DNA from: Candidatus Woesearchaeota archaeon
GTDB taxonomy: Archaea; Nanobdellota; Nanobdellia; Woesearchaeales; WJKV01
Assembly (NCBI GenBank): GCA_014728875.1
Contig: WJKV01000038.1
Span: 1 to 15,007, forward strand
Direction of reading: 5' to 3'
Length of the DNA: 15,007 nucleotides
Part shown: positions 1 through 7,287 of the stretch, one piece after another
Position numbering within the stretch: the stretch's first letter is position 1
How the letters are laid out: each line of letters starts with the position of its first letter
Notes under the pieces: generated by a model
The model's database searches: none
Seen by the model: only the letters and a program-made list of their open reading frames with translations
What the model was told of the DNA's origin: nothing
Position numbers and translations under genes: made by a program

Positions 1-506
1 CAAGAATATACAGGGAAGCTGCTGAAAGAGGCTTGACAAGAGCAAGAAGTTCTGAAACAATAGTAATGGCAAGCTTGTATTTGTCTTGCAGAGTCAATGA
101 TATTCCTAAGACCTTGAAAGAGTTCAACGAGACTTTCAATGTCGACAAAAAGATAATCGGTAAAGCATACAAATTGGTTGCAAGAGAATTGAACATCAAG
201 TTGATCCCAAGTTCTAGCTTGGATTTCTTGAGCAGGTTCGCAAGCTCTTTGAAATTGAGTGCAAAAGTGCAGAGCAAAGCAGCTGAATTCGTGCAGAAAG
301 CAGAAAAGAAAGAAATGGTCAGCGGCTGCAACCCAACAAGCACTGCAGCAGCAAGCTTGTACATCAGCGCTTTGATCAACAAGGAAAAAAGAACACAGAA
401 GCAGGTTAGTGACATCAGCGGAATCAGCGAGGTCACTTTGCGGGCAAAAGTCAAGGAATTGACAGAAAAGCTTAAGATCAAGAACAAATCATTGCAGAAG
501 AAATAA
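1..506 (+). CDS. tfb: Transcription initiation factor B (TFB/TFIIB), C-terminal part, 5' end outside window
   Basis: The reading frame is open from base 3, so the gene begins upstream of the window; the TTG at 33 is internal, not a start. The visible part is the end of the first cyclin-like repeat (a YREAAERGL stretch followed by ARSSETIVMASLYLSCR, matching the TFB pattern in which a YxxA helix precedes GRS and an AALYxxCR helix) and a complete second cyclin repeat ending in ISEVTLRAKVKEL, the typical TFB C-terminal helix that reads the BRE next to the TATA box. The usual Gly of the GRS motif is Ala here. TFB bridges TBP-bound DNA and RNA polymerase. The N-terminal zinc ribbon and B-finger lie outside the window. 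The 3' end faces the next gene convergently with a 12-nt gap. Family assignment is secure. Confidence 0.93.
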   Translation, partial: RIYREAAERGLTRARSSETIVMASLYLSCRVNDIPKTLKEFNETFNVDKKIIGKAYKLVARELNIKLIPSSSLDFLSRFASSLKLSAKVQSKAAEFVQKAEKKEMVSGCNPTSTAAASLYISALINKEKRTQKQVSDISGISEVTLRAKVKELTEKLKIKNKSLQKK

Positions 507-518
507 GTGTTGGAATAA

Positions 519-911
519 TTATATTTCTATTTCTCTTCTTACTTTTACTTCTGTTGGAGATCCCTTTTCTTTTTTGTATAATTTGGCGCTTTCGACCACA
601 ACAGCAGTGCCTGGAATCTCTCTCACATTTCTGACCACTACAACACTGTCTATGTCATAATCATCCTCAAACCTTGACAAGTAAAAACCTCCCACTGTAT
701 AGTTTTCAGGCTTTCTCATCTTCATAAGGCTGCCGTAGATACTGCCGTAGGAACAGAAAGGCTCGATCCTTCCAGAACTGACATTATAGATGAACAGCAG
801 ACGGAATGGCAGGCCTTGTTTCGTATTAATGCCTTCCAGTAGCTTGAGCATGCCGCCATTTTTCCTGCTCAGCATCAGGTCTAGGTTCTTTTCAGCTGTA
901 GATTTCCTCAT
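519..911 (-). CDS. Conserved-looking hypothetical protein, 130 aa
   Basis: I do not recognise this protein. It has no signal peptide or membrane segment and no Cys pair or obvious catalytic motif. The N-terminal ~30 residues are charged and helical-looking. The rest alternates short hydrophobic strands (LPFRLLFIYNV, VGGFYLSRF, DSVVVVRNV, GTAVVVESAKLY) with charged turns, which suggests a small alpha/beta or beta-rich soluble domain, ending in a Lys/Arg/Glu-rich strand. The start at 911 is supported by a TATA-like ATTTAAAT centred 27 nt upstream, the same geometry as other leaderless genes in this window. It is monocistronic and convergent with the TFB gene. Confidence 0.72.
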   Translation of the reverse strand: MRKSTAEKNLDLMLSRKNGGMLKLLEGINTKQGLPFRLLFIYNVSSGRIEPFCSYGSIYGSLMKMRKPENYTVGGFYLSRFEDDYDIDSVVVVRNVREIPGTAVVVESAKLYKKEKGSPTEVKVRREIEI

Positions 912-933
912 ATGAAGGATGTAGAATTTACGA

Positions 934-941
934 ATTTAAAT
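934..941 (-). promoter_or_regulatory. TATA box for the 519-911 gene
   Basis: ATTTAAAT centred about 27 nt upstream of the ATG at 911. This is the spacing expected for archaeal TBP-directed initiation exactly at a leaderless start codon. Confidence 0.55.
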
Positions 942-1024
942 CTCTTTCTTATATTCTCTAGCATATAAATCCGATTATCAATAGCGATTACTTTACCTTT
1001 TCTTCGTTTGGAGATTTAAAAACA

Positions 1025-1032
1025 TTTAAATA
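1025..1032 (+). promoter_or_regulatory. TATA box ahead of the structured intergenic RNA
   Basis: TTTAAATA, preceded by a second weaker A/T run (TTTAAAAA at 1015-1022). A start site about 25-27 nt downstream falls near 1054-1056, just before the first predicted helix of the RNA candidate. No plus-strand protein gene follows, so the box is unexplained unless a non-coding RNA starts here. Confidence 0.5.
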
Positions 1033-1055
1033 CCTGAAGATACCAATATAGAAAT

Positions 1056-1262
1056 AAGTATAGTAGGGTTGTTAGTGGTAAACATTGTATAATAGAAGAG
1101 AATTGAGCTTCAATTGTATATTAGAACCCTATTGATACAAAATCATATACCTATCACGGTTAAAGTATAGTTTGATGGAAGGCCGCAGTATATCGGTGAA
1201 GTACTACAAAGCCTTTTGGAGGGGAGAACTTAACTGGTTCTCCCATCATGCTCACCACCCTT
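1056..1262 (+). ncRNA. Unassigned structured RNA candidate, ~195-205 nt
   Basis: The segment between the minus-strand genes at 911 and 1327 carries a plus-strand TATA box, dense self-complementarity and a T-tract, with no credible ORF. Helices I can pair: 1064-1070 with 1125-1131 (TAGGGTT/AACCCTA, 7 bp, extendable to 1062/1133 with one G-T); 1090-1094 with 1119-1123; 1101-1106 with 1110-1115; 1146-1150 with 1165-1169; 1179-1183 with 1211-1215 (AAGGC/GCCTT), enclosing 1187-1190 with 1202-1205; and a perfect 8-bp stem 1222-1229 with 1237-1244. The ends can also pair (1066-1077 with 1249-1260, 10 of 12 positions counting wobbles). A divergent 5S rRNA with an insertion was considered: terminal pairing, an early UAGUGG and an AGUACU-like segment at 1200-1205 fit. 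The universal loop C/B residues (CCGAAC, GAAGUUAAG) are not seen, so I do not call it 5S. It also lacks SRP, RNase P and tRNA hallmarks. Confidence 0.5.
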
Positions 1263-1279
1263 TTCTTTCTTTTTTTTTA
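1261..1279 (+). terminator. T-tract terminator after the structured RNA
   Basis: A run of 17 T among 19 bases follows directly after the last pairing strand (CTCACCACCC, 1251-1260). Archaeal RNA polymerase terminates at such U-tracts. A strong 8-bp hairpin ends 16 nt upstream of it. Confidence 0.5.
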
Positions 1280-1326
1280 TGCATTACAACAAAGTGTATA
1301 TGTGCTTCGCAGGAAGCATATTTCAA

Positions 1327-2196
1327 TCATTCCATCACACTGTAGAATTGATATAGAAGTCTGTTCTCTGCTTTTACAAGCTCCTCTTCAAGGCCCTGCA
1401 CGATTATGCAGTTCTTTCCATTGTATTCGACTTTTGCAGGCTCTTTCTGCAGCAATATGATGATCGGTTCGTCTGTTGTGTCGCAGGACTTGACAGGCAG
1501 TGTCATGTTGCCGAATGTGACATTTGTCTCTTCTGTGACAGCAGGGTGCGGACTTAGTCTCAGGCCTCTTTCAAGGTTGCGCGCAAGCTCGTGATAAGCA
1601 ACTGCATGAAATCCTCCTTCTGCATCAGGCTCGAACATTATGAAGGTGGCGCCGACTGCATCCTTTTCTGAGTTTTCAGATTCAAAATTGATTGCATAAG
1701 TCAGCCAGTCTCTCACACTGTGGTCAATCGGGATGTCATATATGTCCTTTGGCCCGTAATGCAGGCTGATCGCGAACAGGGTCTCTGTGACAGGATTGTA
1801 TACTTCTGTGCTCCATGTTCCGTCCTTGTTCTGCCTGAATTCAAAACCTTTGTAGGTATACAAGTGCTTGTTTCTTATGTCCAGGCCTGGTATGTCTGTC
1901 TGTTCTGGCTGGTTCTTGAAATGCCTGTAGGCAGTATAAGCGCTTCCTGAGATTCCGACTATTATGATGATAGTCATTAGAACAGTGAATATCTTCTTTT
2001 TTCTTGGAGATCTTTCTTTTTTGCCTTCTTTTTCATTCTTTTCTTGTTCTTTTTTCAGTTCGCCCCTTCGTTTCTCTCTTTCCTGCTCTGTGTTCTCTTC
2101 AAAAAGGTGGTCATGATGAAGATTGACTGCGCTCGGATCCCCAAGATTCCTGATTGCAGGGTCTATGTCTTCGTATTTTCTTTCTTTTTCCTTCAT
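1327..2196 (-). CDS. Single-pass membrane protein of unknown function, 289 aa
   Basis: Not recognised as a named family. Residues 1-68 are very polar with runs of Lys/Glu/Arg (a likely helical or coiled cytoplasmic region). Residues ~69-90 form one transmembrane helix preceded by a Lys/Arg cluster, giving an N-in topology. Residues ~91-289 are a predicted extracytoplasmic domain. Two Cys in that domain (C238 and C263) could form a disulfide, and two N-glycosylation sequons (N225 VT, N230 MT) fit an external location. Length and layout suggest an envelope protein, not an enzyme with obvious motifs. The start at 2196 is supported by a TATA-like element (CTTAAATA, reverse of 2220-2227) about 27 nt upstream, indicating a leaderless mRNA. 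It is divergent from the ABC transporter operon. Confidence 0.8.
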   Translation of the reverse strand: MKEKERKYEDIDPAIRNLGDPSAVNLHHDHLFEENTEQEREKRRGELKKEQEKNEKEGKKERSPRKKKIFTVLMTIIIIVGISGSAYTAYRHFKNQPEQTDIPGLDIRNKHLYTYKGFEFRQNKDGTWSTEVYNPVTETLFAISLHYGPKDIYDIPIDHSVRDWLTYAINFESENSEKDAVGATFIMFEPDAEGGFHAVAYHELARNLERGLRLSPHPAVTEETNVTFGNMTLPVKSCDTTDEPIIILLQKEPAKVEYNGKNCIIVQGLEEELVKAENRLLYQFYSVME

Positions 2197-2219
2197 TATG
2201 ACTGAAAATCAAGCTCAGG

Positions 2220-2227
2220 TATTTAAG
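2220..2227 (-). promoter_or_regulatory. TATA box for the 1327-2196 gene
   Basis: Reads CTTAAATA on the minus strand, centred ~27 nt upstream of the ATG at 2196, implying leaderless initiation. Confidence 0.5.
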
Positions 2228-2254
2228 TTTTAAGAATATTTCAACACCACAACA

Positions 2255-2262
2255 TTTATATT
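2255..2262 (+). promoter_or_regulatory. TATA box for the ABC transporter operon
   Basis: TTTATATT centred ~27 nt upstream of the ATG at 2285. With the opposing box at 2220-2227 it forms a compact divergent promoter region of 88 bases. Confidence 0.55.
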
Positions 2263-2284
2263 ATATTTATCATTTAAAAAGGAC

Positions 2285-2980
2285 ATGAAAAAAAGAGGGC
2301 CTGTAATAGAACTGAAGAATGTATGGAAGATCTATGAAATGGGGGATTCAAAGGTAGAGGCTTTGAGAGGCCTGAATCTAGAGATAAAGAAGGGAGAATT
2401 CGTCACAATAATGGGGCCCAGTGGCAGCGGAAAATCAACCTGTGTAAATATGGTGGGCTGTCTTGACCTGCCCACAAAAGGCAAAGTCTCCCTGGACAAG
2501 CAGGACATAAGCAATATGGGCGAGTCAGAGCTTGCGCAGATAAGAGGAAGGAAAATAGGCTTTATTTTCCAGACCTTTAATCTGATAAATACCCTTACAG
2601 CTGTCGAGAATGTTGCCCTTCCCATGATATTCCAGGGCACGCCAGAAAGCGATAGACTTAAAAGGGCAAAGCATCTACTGGACATGGTAGAACTGGAGCA
2701 CAGGTTCCATCACAAACCTAATGAGATGAGCGGGGGCGAAAGGCAGAGGGTTGCTATTGCGCGTTCGCTTGCAAATGATCCAGAAGTCATACTTGCAGAC
2801 GAGCCGACAGGCAACCTGGACAGCAAGACAGGAAAGATTGTTCTGCAGTTCCTGCAGAAACTGCACAAGAAAGAAAACAAGACAATCATAATGGTCACGC
2901 ATGATGCAAGCATGGCAAAGTATTCAGAAAGGGTCGTACATCTAAGGGACGGCCAGATAGTTTCAAAAAAGAGGCGATAG
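2285..2980 (+). CDS. ABC transporter ATP-binding protein, MacB/LolD type
   Basis: The 231-residue length is typical for the MacB/LolD nucleotide-binding subunit. All ATPase motifs are intact: Walker A GPSGSGKST at 44-52, Q-loop Gln96, signature MSGGERQ at 148-154, Walker B VILADE at 168-173 followed by PTGNLDS, and switch His206 in MVTHD. The PTGNLDSKTG stretch after Walker B is characteristic of this subfamily, which powers mechanotransmission-type export of substrates already outside the membrane rather than classical import. It is the first gene of an operon: its TAG is followed immediately by the GTG of the next gene. Two FtsX-fold permeases lie downstream, as expected for a heterodimeric MacB-like complex. 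The substrate cannot be read from sequence. Confidence 0.95.
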   Translation: MKKRGPVIELKNVWKIYEMGDSKVEALRGLNLEIKKGEFVTIMGPSGSGKSTCVNMVGCLDLPTKGKVSLDKQDISNMGESELAQIRGRKIGFIFQTFNLINTLTAVENVALPMIFQGTPESDRLKRAKHLLDMVELEHRFHHKPNEMSGGERQRVAIARSLANDPEVILADEPTGNLDSKTGKIVLQFLQKLHKKENKTIIMVTHDASMAKYSERVVHLRDGQIVSKKRR

Positions 2981-4270
2981 GTGAAAAATATGAACAAAGC
3001 AATGATCTTGATTGCATTCTTTTTATGCTTGATTCTTATACCGGGCAGTTTAGCTGCCCTGATAATATCCGAAGGAGAGCAAGTAGAGATGGGGCTGAAA
3101 GACCTGAGAATAACTTTCCTAAATCAGGATCCTGATCCTGTCGAGCCGGGGGAACAAGTAGAATTGAGATTCAGGGCAGAGAACCGCGGGCAATACAGGA
3201 TAGAAGACATTGAGTTCGAGATACTTCCTGATTATCCTTTTGAATTATTAGAGACAGAGAATGCAAAAAAGAACATAGGCAGTCTTGACGCTGCACAGAG
3301 AGGAAAAGACAGCGCCATCTTTCACTGGAAATTAAGAGTTGATAATGAGGCTATAGAAGGAGACAACGAGATCGAGCTGAAATACTATGTAGAGGACAGG
3401 CCTGCCTCGATAAAACTTGAGCCTTTCCTTATTAATGTCAAGAGCAGGGACATAATCATATCGGTAGGAAACATCAAGATGGAGCCGAAAAAGGTCGCGC
3501 CGGGACAGGAAATTGAACTTACTTTCCCGCTGAGAAATCTGGCAGACAGCGATGTTGACGATCTTCGGGTCAAGCTCGACCTTGCAGGCTTTCCTTTCGC
3601 AACATTGGGGAGCACCAATGAACAGGTCATAAAACTATTAAGAAGAAGAGAGAGCGACAATGTGACTTTCACGCTTGTTGCGAACACAGATGCAGAACTA
3701 AAGACGCACAACATGCCGCTGTCGATAAGTTTCACAGACAAATTTGATGTGGACCATGAATTGAAAGGCAAGTTCGGAATAAAAGTGTATGAAAAACCTG
3801 ATTACATATTCAACCTGGCAGATGTTGAAATGGAAACAGGGGAAGTTTTCCTTCCGAATACAAAAGGAAGGATAATCGCTGCGTTCTCTAATACAGGAAG
3901 AGGGGACATCAATGCATTGAATGTGAAGCTTCTTCCGTCTGACAAGTACAGCATCATAACAAAGGACGAACTATACATAGGAAACCTGGAAAGCGACGAC
4001 TATGAAACAGCAGAGTTCGATATTTTCGTAAAGAAAGTCACAGGAAACGTTCCGCTCAAATTCCAATTAGAGTATAAAGACAGTGAAAACACGAGATTCA
4101 CAGACAACATAGACCTGATGCTGAAGGTCTACAGCAAGAGAGAGGCTGCAAGACTAGGACTGATCAAGGGAACAAATGTTGTCGGAATAATAATATTCTT
4201 GTTAATTGTTGCAGGAATTATCTATCTTATTTTTCGTCACTACAAAAAGAAAAAGAAGAAGAAAAAATAA
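2981..4270 (+). CDS. Secreted, C-terminally anchored Ig-like/CARDB-like accessory protein of the ABC operon
   Basis: A 429-residue protein with an N-terminal signal peptide (hydrophobic ~6-23, likely cleavage after SLA near 26), three successive beta-sandwich-like modules and a C-terminal membrane helix (~400-418) followed by an eight-Lys tail. Each module opens with a similar pattern, PxxVxPGEQVELRFRxxN at ~37-60, PKKVAPGQEIELTFPLRN at ~175-192 and a weaker version near ~280-300, as in the archaeal S-layer/CARDB-like proteins (COG1361 type). It probably plays the role that the periplasmic adaptor plays for bacterial MacB, on the outer face of the cell membrane; that role is inferred from operon position. 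The GTG at 2981 directly follows the ATPase stop; an in-frame ATG at 2990 is the alternative start and would still keep the signal peptide. No lipobox Cys is present. Confidence 0.82.
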   Translation: MKNMNKAMILIAFFLCLILIPGSLAALIISEGEQVEMGLKDLRITFLNQDPDPVEPGEQVELRFRAENRGQYRIEDIEFEILPDYPFELLETENAKKNIGSLDAAQRGKDSAIFHWKLRVDNEAIEGDNEIELKYYVEDRPASIKLEPFLINVKSRDIIISVGNIKMEPKKVAPGQEIELTFPLRNLADSDVDDLRVKLDLAGFPFATLGSTNEQVIKLLRRRESDNVTFTLVANTDAELKTHNMPLSISFTDKFDVDHELKGKFGIKVYEKPDYIFNLADVEMETGEVFLPNTKGRIIAAFSNTGRGDINALNVKLLPSDKYSIITKDELYIGNLESDDYETAEFDIFVKKVTGNVPLKFQLEYKDSENTRFTDNIDLMLKVYSKREAARLGLIKGTNVVGIIIFLLIVAGIIYLIFRHYKKKKKKKK

Positions 4271-4293
4271 CAACTTCCTCTTCTTGAATTAAG

Positions 4294-5481
4294 ATGATTA
4301 AGGATTATTTCATCATTGCTTACAAGAATCTGAGAGAAAGAAAACTTCGTTCTTGGCTTACTATTCTCGGGATTATCATCAGTGTCGCGAGCATTGTCGC
4401 GCTAATCAGCATCAGTGAAGGATTAGAAGCGAGCATAAAAGAGCAATTCGTAAAGTTCGGGAGCAACAGGTTCTATGTTGTCGTGCCAGGAGGGCAGCCG
4501 GGAACAACAAGCGGGCTGACAACGGACGATGTTGATGTTCTTGAGAGCATTCCTGATTTTGAATATGTCACTCCATATTTGATTATTCCGAGCGTCGAGA
4601 TGGAATATTCAAAACAAAAGGCATACAGTTCATTATTTGCCTGGCCCAGCGAAGACAGCGACAGGAGGTTCGAGGATTATGACTTTACCTTCAAGGAAGG
4701 AAGTTCTTTCAGGGAAGGGCAGAAATATGTGGCTATCTTCGGCAGCCTCGCCGCAACAGAGCTGTTCGACAAGGACGTTCACGTGAACAACAAAATCTCG
4801 ATGAAGGATGCGAAATTCGAGGTTGTCGGCGTGCTCGAATCCTTCGGCAACAGGCAGGATGATGCTGCAATATATATCCCGATAGAGACTGCCAGGGACC
4901 TGTTCGACAGGCCGGACGAAGTGAGCATGATAGATGTAACAGTCAAAAGCGGAAGAGAGATTGACACTGTTGCAGAACGGGCAAGAAGGGCGCTTGAGAG
5001 AAAAAGAAAGGATGAGAATTTTGAGATATTAACTCCGACCCAGATACTTAAGTTCTTGTCGCAGACTCTTGGCATTGTGCAGGCGATACTTGTGAGCATC
5101 GCTGCGATCAGCCTTGTTGTCGGCGCAGTGGGGATTATGAACAGCATGTACACGAGCGTGATGGAAAGAACAAAAGACATAGGCATAATGAAAAGCATAG
5201 GCGCAAGAAACAGGGACATCATGCTGCTTTTCCTTGTAGAGAGCGGGATGATCGGATTTGTAGGCGGAATCATAGGAATAATATTAGGATATATCGCTTC
5301 ATACGGAGTAGCGGTTTATGCAGCAAGCGCAGGATACAGCATACTGCAGGTACACATCGACTTCCTCCTTATTTTGGGAGGGCTGTTGTTCGCAACCCTT
5401 GTCGGCATGCTCAGCGGGATCCTGCCCTCTAAAAGGGCTTCAAAACTGCACCCTGTAGACGCATTGAGGTGGACCCAGTAA
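4294..5481 (+). CDS. MacB-like ABC permease, FtsX superfamily (first copy)
   Basis: This 395-residue protein has the MacB layout: a short amphipathic N-terminus with the KNLRERKLRSWLTILGI motif leading into membrane helix 1 (~20-42), a large extracytoplasmic domain (~43-260), and three C-terminal helices (~262-290, ~310-340, ~353-382) forming the FtsX domain. The family-typical GAVGIMNSMYTSVMERTKDIG and ending SGILPSKRASKLHPVDALRW are present. It works with the ATPase at 2285-2980, probably as a heterodimer with the next gene, to which it is paralogous along its whole length. Only 1 nt separates the two genes. It follows the accessory gene by 23 nt. Confidence 0.93.
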   Translation: MIKDYFIIAYKNLRERKLRSWLTILGIIISVASIVALISISEGLEASIKEQFVKFGSNRFYVVVPGGQPGTTSGLTTDDVDVLESIPDFEYVTPYLIIPSVEMEYSKQKAYSSLFAWPSEDSDRRFEDYDFTFKEGSSFREGQKYVAIFGSLAATELFDKDVHVNNKISMKDAKFEVVGVLESFGNRQDDAAIYIPIETARDLFDRPDEVSMIDVTVKSGREIDTVAERARRALERKRKDENFEILTPTQILKFLSQTLGIVQAILVSIAAISLVVGAVGIMNSMYTSVMERTKDIGIMKSIGARNRDIMLLFLVESGMIGFVGGIIGIILGYIASYGVAVYAASAGYSILQVHIDFLLILGGLLFATLVGMLSGILPSKRASKLHPVDALRWTQ

Positions 5482-5482
5482 A

Positions 5483-6676
5483 ATGTTTGCAGAATATTTC
5501 AAGATAGCAATAAAGAACATGAGGAACAGGAAAATAAGAAGCTATCTAACAATGATAGGAATAATAATAGGCATAACAGCACTGATCGCATTGATAACCC
5601 TGGGGCAGGGCATGCAGAAGAGCGTCACAGAACAGTTCGACAAATTCGGCACGCGAAGGATCTTCATCGGGCCGAAAGTAGTGACAGGATTCAGCGGGCC
5701 TTCCGGCGTGACAGAGCTCACGCAGAAAGACGTGGAGACACTGGAAAAACTTTCTTATCTTGAATATGTTGTTCCGCTTCTATCGAACAATCTTCAGGTG
5801 GAATACAACAAAAGGAAAGAAATAATCGGCATCTCAGGGATAGGAACAGAGGACATCGAACGTTCATTCACAGACCTGCAGGTTGAGCTTCTTGAAGGCA
5901 GGTTCCTTGAAGAGAGGGACCATTATGCAGCTGTTGTGGGCTACAGGATAGCGACAGACCTGTTCGACAAAAAGATGCACGCAAAGAACAGCATTCGGAT
6001 AAATGACATCAAGTTCAAGGTCGAGGGCATATTTGAAGAGCAGGGTGACAGGAATTATGATTATGCTGTCTACACACCAATTGAGACCATGAGGGAACTG
6101 ATGGAAAAGCCTGGCGCTGTGAGCGGAATAACAGCGAATGTGAAACAAGGGACAGAGATAGAGGTCGCGAGCGAGAAAATAGAACGGGCCCTGAAGAGGG
6201 CAAGGGACGATGAGAATTTCCAGGTCACGACACCGCAGAAAATAAAAGAGCAGACAGGAGTGATACTCGGCATTGTGAATCTTGTGGTTGCGGCGATTGC
6301 AGGCATCAGCCTTATTGTCGGCGGGCTCGGCATCATGAACAGCATGTACACGAGCGTGCTTGAAAGAACAAGGGAAATAGGCGTGATGAAAGCGCTCGGC
6401 GCAAAGAACAGCAATGTGTTCGGCTTCTTTCTTGTGGAGAGCGGGATAATGGGCTTTGCAGGCGGAGCAATAGGAGTGGCGATCGGCCTTGTCATCAGCT
6501 ACGGACTCACAGCTGCAATAAACACCACAGGATTCGTCACAATCAGCATGGGCTTTGACTACAGGCTGATACTTTTCGGGCTTGCGTTCTCATTCGGACT
6601 GGGCATGCTTTCAGGCACACTGCCGGCTATGCGGGCTGCCAAGCTGAAGCCTGTGGACGCCTTGAGGTATGAATGA
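5483..6676 (+). CDS. MacB-like ABC permease, FtsX superfamily (second copy)
   Basis: This 397-residue paralogue of the preceding permease has the same architecture: KNMRNRKIRSYLTMIGI into membrane helix 1, an extracytoplasmic domain, and the FtsX core with GGLGIMNSMYTSVLERTREIG, ending in AAKLKPVDALRYE. A GAGGTG at 5466-5471, inside the last codons of the first permease, may serve as its ribosome-binding site. Tandem permease genes with one ATPase imply an asymmetric transporter: the cytoplasmic loops are more conserved than the external domains, which suggests that the two external domains bind different parts of the substrate or accessory protein (inference). The stop overlaps the next gene's start region by 8 nt. 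Confidence 0.93.
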   Translation: MFAEYFKIAIKNMRNRKIRSYLTMIGIIIGITALIALITLGQGMQKSVTEQFDKFGTRRIFIGPKVVTGFSGPSGVTELTQKDVETLEKLSYLEYVVPLLSNNLQVEYNKRKEIIGISGIGTEDIERSFTDLQVELLEGRFLEERDHYAAVVGYRIATDLFDKKMHAKNSIRINDIKFKVEGIFEEQGDRNYDYAVYTPIETMRELMEKPGAVSGITANVKQGTEIEVASEKIERALKRARDDENFQVTTPQKIKEQTGVILGIVNLVVAAIAGISLIVGGLGIMNSMYTSVLERTREIGVMKALGAKNSNVFGFFLVESGIMGFAGGAIGVAIGLVISYGLTAAINTTGFVTISMGFDYRLILFGLAFSFGLGMLSGTLPAMRAAKLKPVDALRYE

Positions 6677-7271
6677 AAAACATATGAAAATGAAAAAATA
6701 TTTCATAGGCATTTTGCCGGACATCAAAACGAGAAAAAAATTAACCGAATTAAAGAACAAAACAATAAAACTAACAGAAGCAAAGAAAAACAAAACTCCT
6801 TTACACATCACCCTAAAAGAAAATTTCAAAACAGATAAGATAGATGATCTCATTACAGAATTGAAAGAAAAAATAAGTAATTTCAAACCGTTCAAAATAA
6901 AAATAAGAGGGTTTGATATCTTTGATAATGAAATAATCGCTCTTAAAGTCAAGAATAATAAAACTGTCCAGAATCTTCATGAGATTTCAATGAAAATCTC
7001 CAATAAATATAGAAAAGAAAAAGAAAAATATTTTGGTTCAAAGATTTTTAAATATAAACAAAAAGAATACATTAAAAAATATAACAGCCCATATTGCTTT
7101 GAATTTTATAATCCGCATCTTACACTGTGCTTTCATGCAGATCCTGAAAAAAATGATCAAGTCATAAATTTTCTAAGAAAAAACAATCTAAATTTTGAAT
7201 TTGAAGTTTCAAAAATCTCAATAATAGACAAAGACAAGCACAAGATATACAAACATTTATCAATAAAATAA
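6669..7271 (+). CDS. 2H phosphoesterase (2'-5' RNA ligase / LigT-ThpR-like)
   Basis: The two HxT motifs that define the 2H superfamily are present: HIT at residues 46-48 in a PLHITLK strand and HLT at 150-152 in NPHLTL, about 100 residues apart as in LigT/ThpR enzymes. These act on 2',3'-cyclic phosphates or 2'-5' linkages of RNA, often in tRNA processing; the substrate here is unknown. The 200-residue length is slightly above the usual ~180, with a Lys-rich insertion around 113-140. The ATG at 6669 overlaps the upstream stop by 8 nt; the ATG at 6690, which gives MKKYFIGILP, is a good alternative because family members usually begin just before the first strand. Composition is much richer in A, Lys, Asn and Ile than the permease genes before it, so it may have been acquired separately. 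Confidence 0.85.
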   Translation: MNEKHMKMKKYFIGILPDIKTRKKLTELKNKTIKLTEAKKNKTPLHITLKENFKTDKIDDLITELKEKISNFKPFKIKIRGFDIFDNEIIALKVKNNKTVQNLHEISMKISNKYRKEKEKYFGSKIFKYKQKEYIKKYNSPYCFEFYNPHLTLCFHADPEKNDQVINFLRKNNLNFEFEVSKISIIDKDKHKIYKHLSIK

Positions 7272-7287
7272 AAAAAGAAACAGAAAA
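7262..7287 (-). terminator. T-rich terminator downstream of the 7801-7288 operon
   Basis: On the minus strand the bases after the stop at 7288 read as long T runs broken by single C/G/A. This is the expected archaeal intrinsic termination signal. It overlaps the A-rich end of the convergent 2H phosphoesterase gene. Confidence 0.4.

Noticed and set aside
33..35. TTG at 33 as the TFB start
   Set aside because: The frame stays open upstream to the window edge and the preceding residues match the conserved TFB repeat, so the gene is only cut by the window.
1066..1085. tRNA-like start (GGGTTGT then TAGTGGTA)
   Set aside because: No anticodon arm and no T-arm (GGTTCGAxTCC) at any plausible distance, and the D-arm does not pair.
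1056..1262. Calling the structured RNA a 5S rRNA
   Set aside because: Paired ends and an AGUACU segment fit, and expanded 5S rRNAs exist, but the near-universal CCGAAC and GAAGUUAAG residues are missing and the length is ~195 nt instead of ~120. Kept only as an alternative.
1248..1460. Plus-strand ORF of 70 codons
   Set aside because: It begins in the RNA/terminator region and runs antisense to the 1327-2196 gene, with no SD or promoter of its own. The protein looks like a shadow.
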